Made by a program: the position numbers and the translations under genes
The notes under the pieces: generated by a model
Database searches by the model: none
What the model was told of the DNA's origin: nothing
The model's input: the letters and a program-made list of their open reading frames with translations, nothing else
Shown here: positions 1-8,820 of the stretch, piece after piece
Layout of the letters: each line of letters starts with the position of its first letter
Position numbering within the stretch: the first letter of the stretch is position 1
Source: JAOTVV01 sp041602035
Lineage (GTDB): Bacteria; Gemmatimonadota; Gemmatimonadetes; Gemmatimonadales; GWC2-71-9
Assembly (NCBI GenBank): GCA_041602035.1
Contig: JBFIHA010000003.1
Coordinates: forward strand, 62,001-126,000
Direction of reading: 5' to 3'
Length of the DNA: 64,000 nt

Positions 1-212
1 CAACCGGAAGTGGCAGCATCAGCACCGCGCCCAGCGTGATCCACGTCCGCGCGAACACCTTCAACCGTCGTGGCACGGCAGATCCCTCGAGGTCGTCCGT
101 CGCAAGCTACCACCGAGTGTTCGGTCGGGACAGAGACCCGCGGGTCGCGAGGCGTGGGGCAGGCCGCCATCTTACGTTGATCCCTGAACTTCAAGAACCG
201 CAAGGAGTCACG

Positions 213-3110
213 ATGCGCCGGCTGCTGCTTCTGACGCTCGCCCCTGTCGTGCTGGCTGTCACGGCCAGTGCGCAAACGATCGACAAGCGTCCCCTCGACC
301 ACGCGGTGTACGATAGCTGGAACGACATTGCCGACGAGCAATTGTCCGACGACGGTGCCTGGCTGGCGTACGCCCTGGTGCCGGGGGAAGGAGATGCCGT
401 CCTCCACGTCCGGGCTACTCGGTCCGCTACGGCATACGCGATTCCACGCGGGCGCTCCGCCCGTTTCAGTGGCGACGGCAAGTATGTGCTGTTTCTCATC
501 AAGCCCGAGCTCGAGGCCGAACGGGAGGCCAAGAAGGCCAAGGCCAAGCCCGACGACCAGCCCAAAGACTCGCTCGGCATCCTCGAGCTTGCGACGGGCG
601 ATATCGTGCGGGTGGAGCGGGTGAAATCCTTCGAAGTCCCCGAGGATGCGGGTGCCTGGGTGGCATACCTCCTGGAAGAGGAGCCGCAGACTGAGGGGGC
701 CGATTCGGCACAGGCGTTGGAACAGGAGCCGGCCGCCGCGCCCGAGCCGCCGAAGGCCGTGGGAGAGGAAGGGGAGGAGCAGGACGAGAAGAAGAAGGAC
801 AAGAAGGACGGCACGACGCTCATACTACGCAATCCCACCACCGGTGCGGAGCAACGATTCGCCTCCGTGACTGTCTACACGTTCGCCAAGGATGGTGCGT
901 ACCTCGCGTTCACGACCTCGACCAAGGACGGGAACGCCGACGGCGCCTTCATCGTCGACACCCGGACAGCAGCGAAGACGCCGCTCCTCGAAGGGGCAGG
1001 GAACTACAAGTCACCCACGTTCGATGAGGCCGGACGTCAGCTGACGTTCATCTCGGACCGGGACGACTATCAGGCGGAGCAGCCGAGTTTCGTTCTCTAC
1101 CACTGGAAACCGGGTGACGCGGCCGCTCGCGCTGTGGCGGCCGACGGCATGCCCGGCATTCCTGAGGGATGGTGGGTCAGCGAGCACGGTGCGCTTTCAT
1201 TCTCCAAGAACGGTCGGCGCGTGTTCTTCGGTACCGCCCCCCGCCCGGCGCCGGAGCCAGATGAAGAGACGCCGGAGTGGGACGAGGTGAAACTGGACGT
1301 GTGGCATTGGAAAGACCCGCTGCTCCAGCCAATGCAGCTTGTCCAGCGTGACGGCGAGGCCAGGCGCACCTATCAGACCGTCTTGCACCTTCGTGCGGGG
1401 CGCATTGTTCAGCTGGCTGACGCAGACCTCCCGGAGGTGGACGTGATCGCCAAAGGGGACGGCCCCGTCGCATTCGGCACGTCGAACGTTCCGTACCAGC
1501 AGCGAATCTCCTGGGATTCGCCGCGCTACATTGACGCGTACGTGGTCAACGTCGAGACCGGGCAGCGGCAGCTGGTACTCGAGGGGCATCAGGGCTCAGC
1601 AAACCTCTCGCCTGGGGGCAAGTACGTCTACTGGTGGGATGGGCATCGGCGGGCGTGGCTTGCCCGTCCGGTGCGGGGTGGGGAACCGGTGAACCTGTCG
1701 GCGGCGATTCCCTATCGCCTCGACAACGAGCTACACGATTGGCCCATGATTCCCTCGTCATACGGGCAAGCTGGGTGGACGGAAAACGACGAGGCGTTCG
1801 TAGTCTACGACGCACACGACCTATGGGCCTTGGACCCAACCGGCGCGCGCGCACCGCGTAGCGTCACCGAGGGAATGGGTCGCGCGCGAGATCTGGAGTT
1901 CCGTTTTGCGCGCTTGGATCGTGAACAGCAGGCGATTCCGGCAGGAGAGCCGATCTTGCTTCGCGCGTTCGATCGCGCGACGAAGGCAGCCGGGTTCTAT
2001 GAGGATCGCGTTCGCGGCACAGAGCCTCCGCGGCAGCTGGTCATGCAGGATCGATTCTTTGGGTTCCCGCGGAAAGCCGACGATGCCGACGTGGTGATGT
2101 TCACCCGATCCAGTTTCGCCGAATTCCCCAACGTGTGGGTGACCGATATGTCGTTCGCCGACATGCGGCAAATGAGCGACGCCAATCCTCAGCAGAACGA
2201 GTATCTGTGGGGCACAGCGGAGCTCGTGAGCTGGCGCTCCACCGATGGTCGGGCGATCGACGGCATGCTGTTCAAGCCGGAGAACTTCGATCCGTCCCGG
2301 AAGTACCCCATGATGGTCTACTTCTACGAGAAGATGTCAAATCGCCTTCATCAGTTCCGCAACCCCGGGCCGGGCGGCTCGAGTGTCTCGGTGAGTTTTT
2401 ACGTGAGTCGGGACTATGTGGTGTTCATCCCCGACGTCCACTACCGGGTGGGCTACCCGGGCGAGAGCGCCTTGGACTGCGTGGTCCCGGGGGTGTTGAG
2501 CGTGTTGGCGCAGGGGTTCGTGGATCCGCGGCGCGTCGGCGTGCAGGGGCACAGCTGGGGCGGCTACCAGATCGCCTACATGGTGACGCAGACCGACATC
2601 TTCGCCGCGGCAGAGGCCGGCGCACCGGTGGCGAACATGACCAGCGCGTACGGTGGGATCCGCTGGGGCAGCGGTATGAGCCGGATGTTCCAATACGAGC
2701 GAACACAGAGCAGAATCGGTGGCACGCTTTGGGAGGCATATCCTCGGTATATCGAGAATTCCCCACTCTTCCGAGCGGACAAGATCAACACGCCGATCCT
2801 CATGATGCACAACGATGACGATACGGCGGTGCCGTGGTACCAGGGAATCGAGTTCTTCGTCGCGCTCCGACGCCTCGGCAAACCGGTGTGGCTTCTGAAC
2901 TACAACGGCGAGCCTCATGGCCTTCGGAAGTACCAGAATCGGAAGGACTGGGCGATTCGGATGCAGCAGTTCTTCGACCACTACTTGCAGGACGCACCCG
3001 CGCCGGTCTGGCTGGCCGAAGGCGTTCCAGCGGTCAACAAGGGGAGGACGTTGGGCCTCGAGTTGGTGGAGGCTGAGACCCCGGTGACGGTCGGCGGCAT
3101 AGAGCGATAG
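213..3110 (+). CDS. Secreted S9-family (prolyl oligopeptidase-type) serine peptidase
   Basis: This 965-residue protein is an exported peptidase related to acylaminoacyl peptidases and DPP IV, which cleave short peptides outside the cytoplasm. A signal peptide (MRRLLLLTLAPVVLA, cut after ASA) is followed by a long beta-propeller region with a Lys/Glu/Asp-rich insert near residues 170-210, then the alpha/beta-hydrolase domain. The catalytic triad is visible: Ser781 in GHSWGGY, Asp870 in NDDDTAVP and His902 in EPHGL. I chose the ATG at 213 because AAGGAG at 202-207 lies five bases upstream and the signal peptide starts there; the frame stays open upstream to 36 but without a ribosome site. It stands alone and ends at a hairpin terminator. 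The family is clear; the natural substrate is unknown. Confidence 0.93.
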   Translation: MRRLLLLTLAPVVLAVTASAQTIDKRPLDHAVYDSWNDIADEQLSDDGAWLAYALVPGEGDAVLHVRATRSATAYAIPRGRSARFSGDGKYVLFLIKPELEAEREAKKAKAKPDDQPKDSLGILELATGDIVRVERVKSFEVPEDAGAWVAYLLEEEPQTEGADSAQALEQEPAAAPEPPKAVGEEGEEQDEKKKDKKDGTTLILRNPTTGAEQRFASVTVYTFAKDGAYLAFTTSTKDGNADGAFIVDTRTAAKTPLLEGAGNYKSPTFDEAGRQLTFISDRDDYQAEQPSFVLYHWKPGDAAARAVAADGMPGIPEGWWVSEHGALSFSKNGRRVFFGTAPRPAPEPDEETPEWDEVKLDVWHWKDPLLQPMQLVQRDGEARRTYQTVLHLRAGRIVQLADADLPEVDVIAKGDGPVAFGTSNVPYQQRISWDSPRYIDAYVVNVETGQRQLVLEGHQGSANLSPGGKYVYWWDGHRRAWLARPVRGGEPVNLSAAIPYRLDNELHDWPMIPSSYGQAGWTENDEAFVVYDAHDLWALDPTGARAPRSVTEGMGRARDLEFRFARLDREQQAIPAGEPILLRAFDRATKAAGFYEDRVRGTEPPRQLVMQDRFFGFPRKADDADVVMFTRSSFAEFPNVWVTDMSFADMRQMSDANPQQNEYLWGTAELVSWRSTDGRAIDGMLFKPENFDPSRKYPMMVYFYEKMSNRLHQFRNPGPGGSSVSVSFYVSRDYVVFIPDVHYRVGYPGESALDCVVPGVLSVLAQGFVDPRRVGVQGHSWGGYQIAYMVTQTDIFAAAEAGAPVANMTSAYGGIRWGSGMSRMFQYERTQSRIGGTLWEAYPRYIENSPLFRADKINTPILMMHNDDDTAVPWYQGIEFFVALRRLGKPVWLLNYNGEPHGLRKYQNRKDWAIRMQQFFDHYLQDAPAPVWLAEGVPAVNKGRTLGLELVEAETPVTVGGIER

Positions 3111-3130
3111 CGACGCGGAAGGTCAGGCGC

Positions 3131-3173
3131 GTGAACGAAGCCCGGCCTGATGACGCCGGGCTTCGTCGTTCAC
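3131..3173. terminator. Bidirectional hairpin terminator between convergent genes
   Basis: An 11-bp GC-rich stem (CGAAGCCCGGC with GCCGGGCTTCG) with an 8-nt loop is extended by five further pairs (GTGAA/TTCAC) after a 3-nt bulge. It lies between the S9 peptidase and the convergent gene ending at 3193, so it can end transcripts from both sides. There is no strong T-tract. Confidence 0.65.
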
Positions 3174-3192
3174 CTCAATCCGGAGTCGCCGC

Positions 3193-4239
3193 TCAGTGCT
3201 CGGACTCGATGACGGGTTCTGGCGTGGTCCGATCCGGACGATGGCGTTTCACGAAGTCCTCCACCTCGGCCGGCACGAACATATTGTCGGCGATATTCGC
3301 AATCTCCTCGGCTTCGCGCCAGGCCAGCTCCAGCTCGACGAGTTCGCCCATCAGAGCGCGCATCTCCTGCTCCTCGTGGAGCGCCATCTCGAGCGCCAGT
3401 CGAGTGGGAGTGGGCAACTTGTGCACGACCCCAGGTTTGCCCGGAAACAGTGGGCGGCCATAGCCCCGCTCAAGCGGCTTCGGCGCCACTTCGTCGGTGA
3501 GCCGATCGAGGTACCGCTCTGGATGGCCTGCGGCCTCGATGCGGTCCACCGCCTCCTGCACCACGCGGGCCGACCCGGACATGTAGTTCACCCCCGGCAT
3601 TAACTGGGCCACGACACGCCGAGCTTCGTCGCCGTAGAAGGTGTCTTTGCCCTTGCGATGGGCGACGTGGATCACCCAGTCTCGGGCACCCGGTTCCATG
3701 ACGAACCGCGCCTTCTGCAGCTCCCCACGCCTGAGTTTGAGGATTCTCCCGTCTCTGGTCCGCACCTTGACCCGCACCGGCAGATTCATGATCAGGTTGG
3801 GGAGCTGCGGGGCCAAGCCAGCGCCGACCCCAGCGGCGATGCCGCTGACTGCAAGCGCCGCAACGGCGGCGATCCCCGCCGAAGTCCACATGATCGCGCG
3901 CCGGCGTCGCCGGCCGAACTGATCGCCGTAACGCCACGCGGCGAACTCCGGTCTGAGCGGTGCGCCGATCCGGACCAGCTCCAGTCCTTCCTTGAGCTTC
4001 GCAATACCGATGTTGTCCGTAGACGCCCGCACGCGGGTGGCTCGGAACAGGCGCTCGCACTCCTCGAACGCTTCCCAGCGCTCCTCGAGCGGTGTCAGGT
4101 TCCACCGCTCGCACTTCCGGCACACGACCCACAAGCGCCCTTTCTCCGGGTCGAACGCGAGGCGCCGCCCGACTGGAAACGACTCGACGACCTCGTTGGC
4201 GCCAAGCGGACGCTTACAGAAGAGACAGGTCGAGTACAT
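3193..4239 (-). CDS. Zinc-ribbon membrane protein of unknown function
   Basis: A 348-residue protein I do not recognise. The N-terminus carries two CxxC pairs (CLFC at residues 5-8 and CRKC near 40), a probable zinc ribbon. A basic patch (GRRRRRA, near 110) precedes one hydrophobic segment (about 115-140), so the zinc domain is probably cytoplasmic and the rest lies across the membrane. The C-terminal third is charged and helical, rich in Glu and Ala, and ends with VIESEH. It is the last gene of a minus-strand trio, 12 bases after the stop of the NTF2-like gene. No catalytic motif is seen. Confidence 0.75.
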   Translation of the reverse strand: MYSTCLFCKRPLGANEVVESFPVGRRLAFDPEKGRLWVVCRKCERWNLTPLEERWEAFEECERLFRATRVRASTDNIGIAKLKEGLELVRIGAPLRPEFAAWRYGDQFGRRRRRAIMWTSAGIAAVAALAVSGIAAGVGAGLAPQLPNLIMNLPVRVKVRTRDGRILKLRRGELQKARFVMEPGARDWVIHVAHRKGKDTFYGDEARRVVAQLMPGVNYMSGSARVVQEAVDRIEAAGHPERYLDRLTDEVAPKPLERGYGRPLFPGKPGVVHKLPTPTRLALEMALHEEQEMRALMGELVELELAWREAEEIANIADNMFVPAEVEDFVKRHRPDRTTPEPVIESEH

Positions 4240-4251
4240 GCCACCGGAGCG

Positions 4252-4695
4252 TTACGGCGTCGGGTTCGAATCCCATAGCACGTTCACGATTCTCCACCCG
4301 TCATTCCAGCGAACGACGTGCAGATAATCGATGAAATCGCCGGTCACGACCTTGACGCTGGCGACGTTCGCCTGGACGTCGAAAATCGTGACTGCCGGCG
4401 GCACGTCCCGGTGTGGTGAGGCCGTACCGCCCCCGGCACGCGTGAACTCCACCATCATGGACGCGGTGGCGTTGTTGAGGATGCTGCGTCCCGATTGCGG
4501 GTGTGGCAGGGCACGACGCTTCGCGAGGTCGGGATGCAGGGCCCGATCCATCCGCACGGCATCACCGGCGTACCATCCTTGGGCGTAGTCCAGTGCCGCT
4601 TGTTTGATTGCGGCGCTGTCGGCCGCCGATTGCGCCGCGGCCACCGCCGAGAAACCCATGCCCATCAACGCGACGACCATCATCGTTCGATACAT
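4252..4695 (-). CDS. Exported NTF2-like (lumazine-binding-type) protein
   Basis: This 147-residue protein has a signal peptide (MYRTMMVVALMGMGFSA, cut after AAAQ) and an NTF2-like fold resembling the 'putative lumazine-binding' family: AALDYAQGWYAGDAVRMDRALHPD in its first half, then alternating strands ending in WNDGWRIVNVLWD. Members are usually small periplasmic proteins or enzymes of unknown substrate. The start at 4695 is favoured over an upstream in-frame GTG because a GGAGGAGGG ribosome site lies just ahead and the signal peptide begins there. It is the middle gene of the operon. The family assignment is reasonably sure; the function is not. Confidence 0.8.
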   Translation of the reverse strand: MYRTMMVVALMGMGFSAVAAAQSAADSAAIKQAALDYAQGWYAGDAVRMDRALHPDLAKRRALPHPQSGRSILNNATASMMVEFTRAGGGTASPHRDVPPAVTIFDVQANVASVKVVTGDFIDYLHVVRWNDGWRIVNVLWDSNPTP

Positions 4696-4739
4696 CGTGG
4701 TTTCCCTCCTCCGCTCAGCCTGGGTCGGCTCCACGGATG

Positions 4740-5984
4740 TCACTCGGCATCGGCCGTCTCAGCACGGACGATCCGAAGCCGCACGACGTGCTGCACGTCC
4801 AGGTCGTCCCGCCACACACCGTAAATCTTGTCGTCACGGAACAACCGAGGGGCGAACCTCGGCGGCATCGCGACCACGCCGAGAAACCGCCCATCGGCGT
4901 CGAACACGTCCCACTCCGGCGCACCCGAGTCCTCGATGAGGTTGAAGTCTTCGAGCTCCTCGTCGCTCAGGGCGGCGGCCGACTGGACGTGCTGGATCCA
5001 GGTAGTGCCCTCGAGACCACTCTGAATGGCGGAGAACGCCGGAAAGAACTCCCCGAAGTGCACCATGGTGCGGAGCTGCTGGAGCAGCGCCGGCGGCACC
5101 CCGGCATCGCGCCACATCCCTTCCATGAAGCCCAGTATCGCATCTTTATCGCGCTGGCTCACTGGCTCGCGCTGGAACGGCTTGGTGATGATGCGCTCCA
5201 ACGCGCCGTCTGCGCCGTAGAGCGACACGCGGTACTGATCGTTGACGCCGAACAGGATCTTCCCGTCGTTCCGCAGCTGCCACGCGGGCTCGGCGGAATA
5301 GAGATTGATTTCCGGTGTGGCGCCGCCGAGGTTCAAGGTCTGCCCCGAGGGGAACCGCATAAGGGTATCGCCCAACGAGCCGCTCGACTCGAGACGGACG
5401 ATCACGTCCATCGAGTCGGGCGCCGGCCGGTTGGGAAGCGATAGCGGACGAATCTGCACCGCAATTACACCCGCATCGGTCGATTGGAACACCGCCGGGA
5501 GCCCGTCTTCGATCGACATCCGCACACTGGTGAGTGCCGTTCCGTCCGTCGTGAACCGATTCAGCCGCTGGTTCTGCGTGTCGGGCACAAAGAGCGTGTC
5601 CCCGGTGCCCATCACCACGTAGATCGCTCCGCGAAGCTCGCCCGGGCCTTCCCCAGGGCGCCCGATCCGCTGCAGGAACTCCCCCTCGGGCGAAAAGACT
5701 CTGATCTCCTGCGCCTGCGCATCGAGGACGTAGAGGCGATCCTGCGAGTCGACGGCCATGAAGCCGATCTGGCCGAACTGATAATCGGGGTTCCCTTCGA
5801 CAGCCCCGATCTTCATTTCCTCTTCGAGGGTCCAGCCCGCTCCCGCCGTCCAGATCCCACGCTCCGTATTGGCCACGATCTGGACGCCGGCGCTGTCGGT
5901 CACGGTTCCCGTCCAGGTCGAACCACCACTGCACCCGACCGCGGCATACGTGACCACGGCGATGATCGCTGTCGTTCCTCTCAT
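4740..5984 (-). CDS. 6-bladed beta-propeller lipoprotein
   Basis: A 414-residue exported protein with a lipobox (AAVGCSGG) after a short hydrophobic segment, so it is probably lipid-anchored. The body has NHL-like propeller repeats (for example DSQDRLYVLDAQAQEIRVF and GDTLFVPDTQNQRLNRF), each running from a loop aspartate to a hydrophobic strand. It ends with a typical segment about an output record (DADGRFLGVVAMP). The start at 5984 matches the signal sequence; a longer reading frame upstream has Pro/Arg-rich composition and is not credible. It is the first gene of the operon 5984-3193, transcribed from the promoter at 6240-6268. It is paralogous to the propeller encoded at 24566. Confidence 0.85.
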   Translation of the reverse strand: MRGTTAIIAVVTYAAVGCSGGSTWTGTVTDSAGVQIVANTERGIWTAGAGWTLEEEMKIGAVEGNPDYQFGQIGFMAVDSQDRLYVLDAQAQEIRVFSPEGEFLQRIGRPGEGPGELRGAIYVVMGTGDTLFVPDTQNQRLNRFTTDGTALTSVRMSIEDGLPAVFQSTDAGVIAVQIRPLSLPNRPAPDSMDVIVRLESSGSLGDTLMRFPSGQTLNLGGATPEINLYSAEPAWQLRNDGKILFGVNDQYRVSLYGADGALERIITKPFQREPVSQRDKDAILGFMEGMWRDAGVPPALLQQLRTMVHFGEFFPAFSAIQSGLEGTTWIQHVQSAAALSDEELEDFNLIEDSGAPEWDVFDADGRFLGVVAMPPRFAPRLFRDDKIYGVWRDDLDVQHVVRLRIVRAETADAE

Positions 5985-6239
5985 CGTTGACCTCGCTTCG
6001 CTCCCTGGTGGTCGAGGGGGCTCCGCACGTGGGTCACCCCCTGCGGTCTGTGGCCGGTGTCGTTCGCCTGGGCCGACGGGCTCCGCACGGGGGAAATGAG
6101 TGGGATGGGGGAGGAGCGGCAAGTGGGGCCGGGCTGGCGTGGTCCCGCTCGTCCCCTCAGCGAGTTCCTGCCGAGCGGCAGGATGCCCCACAGGCCGCCT
6201 AATCCATCCAATGCTGACCGCTGCGTCCTTCTTCGAATA

Positions 6240-6268
6240 AGTATACGACCTTATATACACGCTGTAAA
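6240..6268 (-). promoter_or_regulatory. Sigma70-type promoter for the beta-propeller operon
   Basis: On the minus strand TTTACA (6268-6263) and TATACT (6245-6240) are separated by exactly 17 bp. The segment is strikingly AT-rich against the surrounding DNA. The transcript would have a leader of about 250 nt before the start at 5984. Confidence 0.6.
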
Positions 6269-6283
6269 TAGGTACCGTATAAT
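6254..6283 (+). promoter_or_regulatory. Divergent promoter for the PadR gene, overlapping the opposite promoter
   Basis: A perfect TATAAT (6278-6283) has a TATACA -35 candidate (6254-6259) 18 bp upstream. It overlaps the minus-strand promoter at 6240-6268, so one bound repressor could control both directions. The remaining DNA of the 5985-6394 gap shows no gene. Confidence 0.5.
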
Positions 6284-6394
6284 GGATATTGTCTGGTCGG
6301 CTTTCCGGGGGGGTGGTACTCCTCTTGCCGGCGATGGATAAGCCGGATATGCATTGAGTGAAGTCTGCGACGGCCCTCGACGCGTGAGGTGCAC

Positions 6395-6772
6395 GTGACG
6401 GATAATCAGGTGGAGTCGCATCTGCCATTGACGCCGCTGTCGATCCACATCCTGCTGTCACTCGTGGACGAGGAGCGACACGGTTACGGCATCATGAAGG
6501 AGATCGAGCGGCTGACGGAGGGGCTGGCGACGTCGGCCACGGGGCCGGTGTACCTCGCGGCACAGCGCCTCCTCGAGACGGGGCTCATCGAAGAATCCGA
6601 AAACCGGCCGGCGCCGGAATTCGACGATCAGCGGCGGAAGTACTACCGCCTGACCGATCTCGGATGGCGGGTGGCCCGAGCGGAAGTTGATCGGATGGCC
6701 CGCTTGGTCCGAGTCGCGTTGGACAAGGGATTGGTGAGGGGGAGCCTCACGATCGCGCCGACGCCCGACTGA
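6395..6772 (+). CDS. PadR-family transcriptional regulator
   Basis: A 125-residue winged-helix repressor of the PadR type, which usually controls a neighbouring or its own promoter in response to a small molecule. The N-terminal LSIHILLSLVDEERHGYGIMKEIE is the family signature for helices 1-2, followed by the wing region GPVYLAAQRLLETGLIEES and RRKYYRLTDLG. The GTG at 6395 is preferred: GAGG at 6386-6389 is five bases upstream, whereas the in-frame GTG at 6389 overlaps that site. It is divergent from the beta-propeller operon and shares overlapping promoters with it. Confidence 0.88.
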   Translation: MTDNQVESHLPLTPLSIHILLSLVDEERHGYGIMKEIERLTEGLATSATGPVYLAAQRLLETGLIEESENRPAPEFDDQRRKYYRLTDLGWRVARAEVDRMARLVRVALDKGLVRGSLTIAPTPD

Positions 6773-7138
6773 TCGAGCCTGATGGGACGCGCCCCGCCAG
6801 GGACTGCGCGCCCCATGATCGTCGGTCTTCCGGTCCAACCGAACCCGGCTCCCCTTCGACCTCCACGCCGCGGCATTCACCCGGGATGTCGATCTGACTA
6901 AACGCAAGACTGTGTGCTCCTTCCCACACCGACCCCGCGCAAACCGACACGCCGTGTAGGAAGAGCCCTACATACCCATCGCTCCGAGTCCGACGCGAGA
7001 GACGTAGTTGCACCGATGGAGCGAGATTGCCGCCGTTCCTAATCTTGCAGAGCACGGTGTGACCGGTCGGTCGCCTGCCGGACTCGGCACGCGACCGCCC
7101 TGGGGACCGCCGGGTTCCGACGCCGGTTGGGAGGGCCG
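6773..7138. other. Non-coding gap with a terminator-like stem
   Basis: No convincing gene is seen here. An imperfect 10-bp stem (TGGGACGCGC at 6783-6792 with GCGCGCCCCA at 6806-6815, one mismatch) probably ends the PadR transcript. The rest should hold the promoter of the signalling genes that begin at 7139, but no clear -35/-10 pair stands out. Confidence 0.4.
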
Positions 7139-7387
7139 ATGGACGAAACCGCCGCCAATAGCCGCCCCCGAGACCTCGGGGCGTTCGCGGAAGTCACGCG
7201 GAAGATTGCGCATGACTTTGCCGGGATCTTCACGATCATCCTCACCAACCTCGAGTTTGTGGAAAGCGACCTTCCGGACGTTCCCGCCACGCTGCGTGAA
7301 GACCTGAATGAAGTGAAGCGTGCCGCCCAGCGCGGGAAGGATCTGGTGACGCAGTTGTCGACCATGAGCAGGCAGGCCCGCTCGTGA
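7139..7387 (+). CDS. Orphan histidine-kinase dimerisation (DHp/HisKA) domain protein
   Basis: This 82-residue protein is essentially one kinase DHp helical hairpin: KIAHDFAGIFTIILTNLEF holds the H-box with its phospho-acceptor His, and the second helix is EVKRAAQRGKDLVTQLSTMSR. There is no room for the ATP-binding domain, a sensor or a membrane segment. Start at 7139 is set by GGGAGG at 7129-7134. Its stop (TGA, 7385-7387) overlaps the ATG of the next response regulator by one base, so the two are translationally coupled. It could act as a phosphotransfer protein for the adjacent REC-HD-GYP protein, or be a decayed kinase; the intact frame and good start argue for a working gene. Confidence 0.7.
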   Translation: MDETAANSRPRDLGAFAEVTRKIAHDFAGIFTIILTNLEFVESDLPDVPATLREDLNEVKRAAQRGKDLVTQLSTMSRQARS

Positions 7388-8391
7388 TGGCTGATACTCA
7401 ACGCATCCTCGTCGCCGATGACGACCCGCCCATTCGGAGTGCGTTGGCGAGGCTGCTCCGATCCGAGGGTCTCGAAGTACTGGAGACCGGGGATGGGGAG
7501 GACGCGCTACGGTTGTTCCGGCAGGAACACCCGGACCTCGTGCTGCTCGATGTCGTGATGCCAGGCCGCGACGGATTCGAGGTATGCGCCCAGCTCAAGG
7601 CCGACCCGATCACGGCGCTCACGCCAGTGGTGTTGCTCACCGGGCTCACCGATGTCGAGGATCGCGTCAAGGGGATCGAGGCTGGCGCCGACGACTTTCT
7701 CTCGAAGCCATTCGACCGGCTAGAGCTTCTGGCTCGTGTGCGGTCGGCACTCCGGACCAAGCGGTACACCGACGAGCTGGAGGACGCCGAGGCCGTCCTC
7801 TTCACGCTCGCACGCAGCATTGAGGGGAAGGATCCCTACACCGAAGGACACTGCGAGCGACTGGCGGCAGCAGCGGCGGAGGTTGGGGCACGGATGGGAC
7901 TGGTCCCGGACGATCTCACGGCTCTCAGGCGCGCGGGCGTGGTGCACGACATCGGGAAGATCGCCGTCCCCGACGCAGTGCTCATGAAGCCCGGAGCACT
8001 ATCGGCGGAGGAGTGGGAGATCATCCGGCGTCACCCCGTGACGGGTGAGGCCATCTGCCGGCCGCTTCGATCGTTCAGTCGCGTGCTTCCCATCATCCGC
8101 TACCACCATGAGAAGCTGGACGGATCGGGATATCCGGATGGACTGGTGGGTGACGAGATCCCGATGACGGCGAGGGTGCTGCAGGTGGTCGATGTCTACG
8201 ATGCGTTGACCACTCGACGACCGTACAAGCCAGCGTTTCCCATCACCAAGGCCCTCGCGGTACTCGATGCCGAGGTCCGCCGCGGTTGGTGGGATTCGGA
8301 GGTGTACGAGGCCCTGCTTGCCTGGTTGGGCGAGCGACCGCGAACCCGCACGGCGACGGCCACCGGCCCGGACGGCGGCGAGGCGACGTGA
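7387..8391 (+). CDS. REC-HD-GYP response regulator (cyclic-di-GMP phosphodiesterase)
   Basis: This 334-residue two-domain protein has an N-terminal receiver (acidic pair DDD near residue 12, phospho-acceptor Asp in VLLDVVMP, Lys in LSKPFD) and a C-terminal HD-GYP phosphodiesterase. The HD-GYP motifs are intact: HDIGKIAVPD, IRYHHEKLDGSGYP and VVDVYDALTTRRPY. Such proteins hydrolyse cyclic-di-GMP when phosphorylated. It is the second gene of a tight signalling run. The start is the ATG at 7387, one base before which lies an alternative GTG at 7384. Confidence 0.93.
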   Translation: MADTQRILVADDDPPIRSALARLLRSEGLEVLETGDGEDALRLFRQEHPDLVLLDVVMPGRDGFEVCAQLKADPITALTPVVLLTGLTDVEDRVKGIEAGADDFLSKPFDRLELLARVRSALRTKRYTDELEDAEAVLFTLARSIEGKDPYTEGHCERLAAAAAEVGARMGLVPDDLTALRRAGVVHDIGKIAVPDAVLMKPGALSAEEWEIIRRHPVTGEAICRPLRSFSRVLPIIRYHHEKLDGSGYPDGLVGDEIPMTARVLQVVDVYDALTTRRPYKPAFPITKALAVLDAEVRRGWWDSEVYEALLAWLGERPRTRTATATGPDGGEAT

Positions 8392-8424
8392 ACTGACCAT
8401 GACCGAGACCTGTTTGGAGATCCC

Positions 8425-8820
8425 GTGGCCCGAATTCTCATCGTAGACGACGAAGAAGCGATCCGAACGAGCCTTCGGAAGATGCTCGAACGGGCCGGTC
8501 ACGCCGTGTTCGGGGCGATTGATGGAGCGGCTGCGCTGCGGTTTCTGGCTGCCAACAGTGTCGATGTCGTGATCACGGATCTCTACATGCCCGACGTCGA
8601 CGGGATCGAGCTGATCGGTCGGTTGCGGAGGGAGGGCACCGTCGAGCGCATCGTCGCCGTGACCGGGGGAGGCCAGGTGGCGGGCCAGAATCTCCTGGGC
8701 GTGGCGAAAGTGCTGGGGGCCGATGTCACGCTGGCCAAGCCGTTTACCCGGGAACAGCTCCTGGAGGCGGTCGATCAGCTCATGGACAAGCCGTCGGGCC
8801 GGGACCCGAAAGGAGCGTGA
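8425..8820 (+). CDS. REC-only response regulator
   Basis: A 131-residue single receiver domain: acidic pair in VDDEEAIRT, phospho-acceptor Asp in VVITDLYMPD, Thr in VAVTGGGQ and Lys in LAKPFTREQ. With no output domain it must act by protein contact, like CheY or a phosphorelay intermediate. A GTG start at 8425 is supported by GGAGA at 8416-8420. It lies between two REC-HD-GYP genes, so it probably shares their kinase. Confidence 0.9.
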   Translation: MARILIVDDEEAIRTSLRKMLERAGHAVFGAIDGAAALRFLAANSVDVVITDLYMPDVDGIELIGRLRREGTVERIVAVTGGGQVAGQNLLGVAKVLGADVTLAKPFTREQLLEAVDQLMDKPSGRDPKGA

